Translations under genes and position numbers: made by a program
Shown here: piece after piece, positions 5,827-9,474 of the stretch
Layout: each line of letters begins with the position of its first letter
How positions within the stretch are numbered: the stretch's first letter is position 1
Notes under the pieces: generated by a model
What the model was told of the DNA's origin: nothing
Databases searched by the model: none
The model's input: the letters and a program-made list of their open reading frames with translations, nothing else
Assembly (NCBI GenBank): GCA_945896765.1
Contig: CAMDEL010000047.1
Span: forward strand, 1-9,474
Source: Singulisphaera sp. GP187
Lineage (GTDB): Bacteria > Planctomycetota > Phycisphaerae > Phycisphaerales > SM1A02
Direction: 5' to 3'
DNA length: 9,474 nt

Positions 5827-8496
5827 TTATGGCTTCGCGGGCGCCGCGGGCTCGCCACGAATTTTCTTCGCCCAACCCGCTGCTCGTTCTCGCGTCGATT
5901 CATCGCGATCGCTCTTGGCAATTGAATCGATTCGAATCAATGCCTCGGTTGCGCGCATCGATGCAAGCGCATTGCCCGCGGCCTCCTTCGCCCTCGGCTC
6001 GGGATCATCAAGCAGCGCGATCAGTTGAGTCGCGACCTGAGCACGCCCCATCGCATCCGACGCGGGTGGTGCCAAGTCCGCAAATGTGGCAATCGCCGTG
6101 GGACGAAAGCGTTCAACATGTCCGATCGCTGCAAGCTCTTTGACCTGCTGATTGAACTCCACAAGATTGAGCGCTTTGATCGCATCAAGCGCCGCACTTC
6201 GCACCCTCTCGTTTGGTGTCGAGACCTGCAACATTTTCCCAATACCTGCACGAATCTCGGCGCTTTGCGTCATCACAGTTCGCTGCTCAGGAAAATCAAC
6301 ACCACCCATCCGAGCGCAGCCTGCGGCCGCAGCGATTCGAGGGGCATAACCCGCATCTTGTTGAAGAACGCTTTGAAGTCGTGGCAGCGCCTGTTCGATT
6401 GGAGCGACTGCAATTAATTCGGTCAATGTCGCGCGCAATTGAGGATGACATAATTTCGCCGCATCTTGCGCAGACTTTCCCAAAGTCGGCGTGACCAACT
6501 CATCGAAGAGTGCGCGGGTCAATGCGCGAGATTCTGGTGAAGCCCACGCTGCGAGCGCTTCGGCAGCTTCAATTCGCAGAGTCCATCGTGCATTTTGATC
6601 ACGCACCACTTGCGCAAGAGCCTCGCGAACTTCCGCGGATTCACTCGATTTCAATGCACGCACCGCTTGCCTTCTCGTCGCAGAGGTTGGACCATTTTTC
6701 ATCTGCTCGATCAAAAGTGGCGTCGCATGAGAAACTTCCAAGACTTTCAACACATCAAGCATCGGATCGACAGCAATTATCGTTGGCGGACCATCGAGTT
6801 CGATCTGTCGCTGGGCCGTCGCACTCGACACTGGAATCATCACAGTCCGCTCGCTCGATGCGGTGCGAACAAGAACGGGCAACGAAAACTCCATCGGTCC
6901 CGCCGAAGTATTGCGATTTTTCTGCTCCACTTCGATCGTCAACAACCTCGACCCCGCGTCATAACTCGAACCGACTTTCACCACAGGACATCCAGATTGA
7001 TAGCACCACTGCGTAAAGAACTGCTCCAAACTGCGACCGCTGGCTTCTTCCAAACACTGCCGAAAATCGCTGGTTTCCACCAGTTTTCCTGCAAATCGAG
7101 AAACATACAAATGCACGCCGCGGAAGAAAATCTCATCTCCAAGCATTCGACGAAGCATGTGCAATATGGACGCGCCTTTGGGATATGGATTCGCGGCGCG
7201 ACTGAAAGTCTCGCCAGGATTGGAATAGACCCGCGAACACATTGCCTGGGGAATCGTTGCTGGTTCGCCACGCGGCATCCCACTATCGCCATCGGCGACT
7301 CCGGCATTGCCTAGAACTTGATCGTAATACCCATCGGCTCCGTCGCGTTCTTCCATCCAAAGCGCAGTTCCATATGTCGCCCAACCTTCATTGAGCCACA
7401 AGTGATCCCACGATTTGCAAGTCATCAAATCGCCAGTCCATTGATGGCAAAGTTCGTGCGAAACAAGACCATCCAAATCACCTTCAAGCAACGCCGTCGC
7501 ATCCATCACTGCGCCAGAGTTCATCGTGGTCGCAGAAGTATTTTCCATCCCACCCGCTGAAAAATTTCGTACGACAAGTTGGTCATATCGATCCCATGGA
7601 TAGCGATGCCCGAATGCTTTTTCGAAGCAACCCATCATTCGATCCGTGTTCGCATACGTTGCTTGAACCAATCCCGCATGACTTGGTCGAGTCCACACCG
7701 ACATCGGCACTCCGCTGATTGGCGCCGGCAATTCTGTGCGCTGAAAATTTCCAGCGACGAGAGAAACAAGATATGGCACATGAGGTTTTTCCTGCAGCCA
7801 GTGCCATATTTCGCGCCCCCCTTCGGTACGGTGTTCGACCAATCGGCCATTGCCACTGACTGAAACTCCCGCAGGCACATCAACAATCATCTCGGTCGCA
7901 AGACGAATGTTTGGAAAGTCATGCACTGGAAACCAGTAATGGTTGGACTGCGGCTCACCTTGGGTATGGATCTCCGCCGCCATTCCAGCTTGACCATCAA
8001 CTCCAGGAATAGCGCTCGAAAATTTCATCCCTTGCCGAGGTTCGCGCACCCGATATTCGATGGAAAATTGCAGCGGTGTCGCAGCTTGATCCGCGACTCG
8101 TGGACCAATGGCTTCACGAAGGCGAACCTGAAGAACTCCATCATCGTGCGACCACTCGAGAGGCTTCCCATCATTGCCTTTGACTGCGAGGATCTCCATA
8201 TCCGCAGCATCCAAGCGTAAGGACTCCGCCCGTTGACCTGACGCAGCGACCGTATAGGTTGCCTTGCCATCGAATGTCCGTGCGTTCAGATCGGGAACCT
8301 TGATGTCCAAGCGCAGATGCTTCCACTCGACTTGTGGATTTGGGGGGAAGTGCGCTGACGGCACATCACCCGTTGCATGTGCAAGGGTCATCGTCAAACA
8401 GAACACTGCAAACAGAGCACAAAAGTCCACGGTCTTTTCTAAAGCGCCAACCCTATTTGAGATCCAAATTTTTCTTGGCATTCTGGTCATATGCAT
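5827..8496 (-). CDS. Exported M1-family zinc aminopeptidase with C-terminal HEAT-like repeats
   Basis: A gluzincin peptidase that removes N-terminal residues from peptides. The 889-residue product has a charged start, a hydrophobic stretch at about 25-39 and a likely signal-peptidase site after AHA (41), so it is probably periplasmic or secreted. An N-terminal beta domain follows (about 55-260). The peptidase domain carries the exopeptidase motif GGMEN (315-319), the zinc site HELCH (347-351) with the third ligand Glu370 exactly 18 residues on (LNEGWATY), and the catalytic Tyr438 in YPKGA. All active-site residues are present. From about 590 to 880 the protein is Ala-rich and helical with HEAT-like units (RRQAVRALKSSESAEVREAL, LRIEAAEALAAWA, RAKEAAGNALASM). 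The start is the first ATG (8496); ATGs at 8490 and 8481 are alternatives and none has a strong ribosome site. It stands alone, convergent with kdsB and divergent from pyrG. Exact substrate is unknown. Confidence 0.95.
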   Translation of the reverse strand: MHMTRMPRKIWISNRVGALEKTVDFCALFAVFCLTMTLAHATGDVPSAHFPPNPQVEWKHLRLDIKVPDLNARTFDGKATYTVAASGQRAESLRLDAADMEILAVKGNDGKPLEWSHDDGVLQVRLREAIGPRVADQAATPLQFSIEYRVREPRQGMKFSSAIPGVDGQAGMAAEIHTQGEPQSNHYWFPVHDFPNIRLATEMIVDVPAGVSVSGNGRLVEHRTEGGREIWHWLQEKPHVPYLVSLVAGNFQRTELPAPISGVPMSVWTRPSHAGLVQATYANTDRMMGCFEKAFGHRYPWDRYDQLVVRNFSAGGMENTSATTMNSGAVMDATALLEGDLDGLVSHELCHQWTGDLMTCKSWDHLWLNEGWATYGTALWMEERDGADGYYDQVLGNAGVADGDSGMPRGEPATIPQAMCSRVYSNPGETFSRAANPYPKGASILHMLRRMLGDEIFFRGVHLYVSRFAGKLVETSDFRQCLEEASGRSLEQFFTQWCYQSGCPVVKVGSSYDAGSRLLTIEVEQKNRNTSAGPMEFSLPVLVRTASSERTVMIPVSSATAQRQIELDGPPTIIAVDPMLDVLKVLEVSHATPLLIEQMKNGPTSATRRQAVRALKSSESAEVREALAQVVRDQNARWTLRIEAAEALAAWASPESRALTRALFDELVTPTLGKSAQDAAKLCHPQLRATLTELIAVAPIEQALPRLQSVLQQDAGYAPRIAAAAGCARMGGVDFPEQRTVMTQSAEIRAGIGKMLQVSTPNERVRSAALDAIKALNLVEFNQQVKELAAIGHVERFRPTAIATFADLAPPASDAMGRAQVATQLIALLDDPEPRAKEAAGNALASMRATEALIRIDSIAKSDRDESTRERAAGWAKKIRGEPAAPAKP
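5834..5850 (+). terminator. Weak candidate terminator hairpin after kdsB
   Basis: A 7-base stem (TTCGCGG with CCGCGGG, five G-C and two G-U pairs, loop GCG) lies about 20 bases past the kdsB stop, inside the 3' end of the convergent aminopeptidase gene. A T-rich stretch (ATTTTCTT, 5861-5868) follows, but ten bases too late for a classical intrinsic terminator. A second 4-base stem (GGCG 5807-5810, CGCC 5819-5822) spans the kdsB stop itself. Neither is convincing. Confidence 0.2.
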
Positions 8497-8533
8497 CTTG
8501 TACCCACAATAGGCTTGTGAGTACCATCAAATT
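8497..8533. promoter_or_regulatory. Short divergent gap between the aminopeptidase and pyrG starts
   Basis: Only 37 bases separate the two start codons, so promoter elements of both genes must overlap each other or lie within the opposite coding region. No good -35/-10 pair or strong ribosome site was recognised in either direction. If the aminopeptidase starts at 8490 or 8481 the gap widens slightly. Confidence 0.35.
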
Positions 8534-9474
8534 ATGCCCCATTCGGATCCAGATGCCAGTTCAGGCTTCCTTTCGCAGTTTTCAAACAGCGAGGACTTGG
8601 GCGAACATTTCTCACCATCTCCACCTGGATATATCAAAGGCAGAACTCGATTCGTCGTTGTGATCGGCACCGTAATGAGCGGGCTTGGAAAAGGAATCTT
8701 TGCAAGTTCGCTGGCGAAGCTTCTTCAAGACAAAGGTCTCTCGGTTGCTCCTGTGAAGTTGGAGGGATATCTCAATATTGATTCTGGAACTCTCAATCCA
8801 TATCGACATGGAGAAGTCTTCGTACTCGATGATGGACTCGAGACCGACATGGATCTTGGGACATACGAACGAATCCTTGGACAGAATCTGTCTCGAAGTA
8901 ATTTTATGACCGCTGGTCAGATTTACACAGAAATCCTTGAGTGCGAACGACGCGGTGGATATCTCGGACGCGATGTGCAAATGATTCCGCACGTCACGGG
9001 CGTGGTCAAGATGAAACTGCGCGAACTTGCGATGAAGGGTCCCAGCGACAAACAAATCGACGTCGTCTTCGTCGAAGTGGGTGGAACCGCTGGCGATTAT
9101 GAAAATGGTTTTTACATCGAAGCACTGCGCGAACTCGCCTTCGAAGAGGGCGATGGCAGCACTTGCTTCGTCGCATTGACATACATCATCGAACCCGCAA
9201 TCTTGGGCGAACAAAAATCCAAAGCGGCTCAGCTTGGAATGAAGCGCCTGATGGAAGCTGGAATTCAGCCTCACATTATCGCGTGCCGCGCGAAGAATCC
9301 TGTCACTCCAAAGGTTGCCCAGAAAATCTCGATGTTCTCAAATGTGCCGATGAAACGCGTCTTTTCGATGCATGACCGAGAATCGATCTATGTGATTCCT
9401 GACGCAATGAGAACCGAAGGTCTTGATCGCGAAATCCTGTCCATACTTCAACTGCATGACCGAGTTGATAATGT
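8534..9474 (+). CDS. pyrG: CTP synthase, divergent (N-terminal 313 codons, runs off right edge)
   Basis: CTP synthase makes CTP from UTP, ATP and glutamine. The window holds the amidoligase (synthetase) domain; the glutaminase domain would lie beyond the edge. Visible are the P-loop-like GTVMSGLGKG (45-54), the KLEGYLNIDSGTLNP block (75-89), RHGEVFVLDDGLETDMDLG (91-109, last Asp matching Mg ligand Asp72 of E. coli), IPHVT (151-155), VEVGGTAGDYEN (180-191, Glu matching E. coli Glu140) and GEQKSKAAQ (225-233), which keeps the Lys, Lys and Gln of the UTP-binding KTKxxQ motif. Usual KLDPY is KLEGY, and PTQHSV is AAQLGM. An N-terminal tail of about 37 Ser/Pro-rich residues precedes the domain. The start is the first ATG after an in-frame stop at 8510, but its only upstream ribosome-like sequence (GTGAG) is 12 bases away. 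A TTG at codon 22 is an alternative. Family certain; whether it is a full housekeeping enzyme cannot be judged from this part. Confidence 0.9.
   Translation, partial: MPHSDPDASSGFLSQFSNSEDLGEHFSPSPPGYIKGRTRFVVVIGTVMSGLGKGIFASSLAKLLQDKGLSVAPVKLEGYLNIDSGTLNPYRHGEVFVLDDGLETDMDLGTYERILGQNLSRSNFMTAGQIYTEILECERRGGYLGRDVQMIPHVTGVVKMKLRELAMKGPSDKQIDVVFVEVGGTAGDYENGFYIEALRELAFEEGDGSTCFVALTYIIEPAILGEQKSKAAQLGMKRLMEAGIQPHIIACRAKNPVTPKVAQKISMFSNVPMKRVFSMHDRESIYVIPDAMRTEGLDREILSILQLHDRVDN

Noticed and set aside
6595..7314. Plus-strand open frame (239 codons) opposite the aminopeptidase
   Set aside because: It lies over the catalytic domain of the M1 peptidase and its product (Arg/His-rich) shows no domain.
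8612..9274. Minus-strand open frame (220 codons) opposite pyrG
   Set aside because: Antisense to the CTP synthase motifs; the apparent protein has no recognisable motif and no plausible ribosome site was seen.
1..9474. Search by eye for tRNA or rRNA genes, CRISPR arrays, insertion sequences, riboswitches or phage genes
   Set aside because: None was seen; genes fill almost the whole window, and the only tandem array is the coding 12-base repeat at 5001-5060.

Overview
The window reads as an ordinary, gene-dense bacterial chromosome segment of roughly 50% GC (estimated by eye). It has eight protein genes, almost no non-coding DNA and no sign of mobile elements, CRISPR arrays or RNA genes. A CMP-KDO synthetase (KDO is the inner-core sugar of lipopolysaccharide) and a murein ligase point to a Gram-negative, peptidoglycan-making bacterium. 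The extended or enlarged proteins and the TPR protein would suit a member of the Planctomycetota/PVC group, but that is a hunch and not shown by the sequence.

Positions 1-3435 (minus strand) hold a tight four-gene run read right to left: def (peptide deformylase), fmt (methionyl-tRNA formyltransferase), queA (queuosine tRNA modification) and the first 216 codons of murE (peptidoglycan). def/fmt and fmt/queA share 4-base stop-start overlaps, and queA and murE are 45 bases apart, so a single transcript is likely. def and fmt are the removal and addition steps of the N-formyl group on initiator methionine. queA and murE link this to tRNA modification and to the start of a possible cell-wall cluster to the left of the window.

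Positions 3436-3543 form the only sizeable divergent promoter region. Rightward from it run a TPR-repeat protein of unknown function (3544-5007, GTG start) and kdsB (5004-5813, TTG start). These two genes meet in a perfect-period 12-base tandem repeat (5001-5060). Every copy carries TTGA, which is a stop for the upstream gene and a possible start for kdsB. This is the most unusual structure in the window.

Positions 5827-8496 (minus strand, convergent with kdsB, 13-base gap) encode a large exported M1-family zinc aminopeptidase with a C-terminal HEAT-like helical region. After only 37 bases, a CTP synthase gene (pyrG) starts on the plus strand at 8534 and runs off the right edge. Its visible synthetase domain is divergent: the usual KLDPY block is changed, although the catalytic Mg and UTP-binding positions are kept.

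No new multi-gene system was found. The best leads are the stop/restart repeat at the TPR-kdsB junction, the divergent CTP synthase, and the uncharacterised TPR protein coupled to kdsB.
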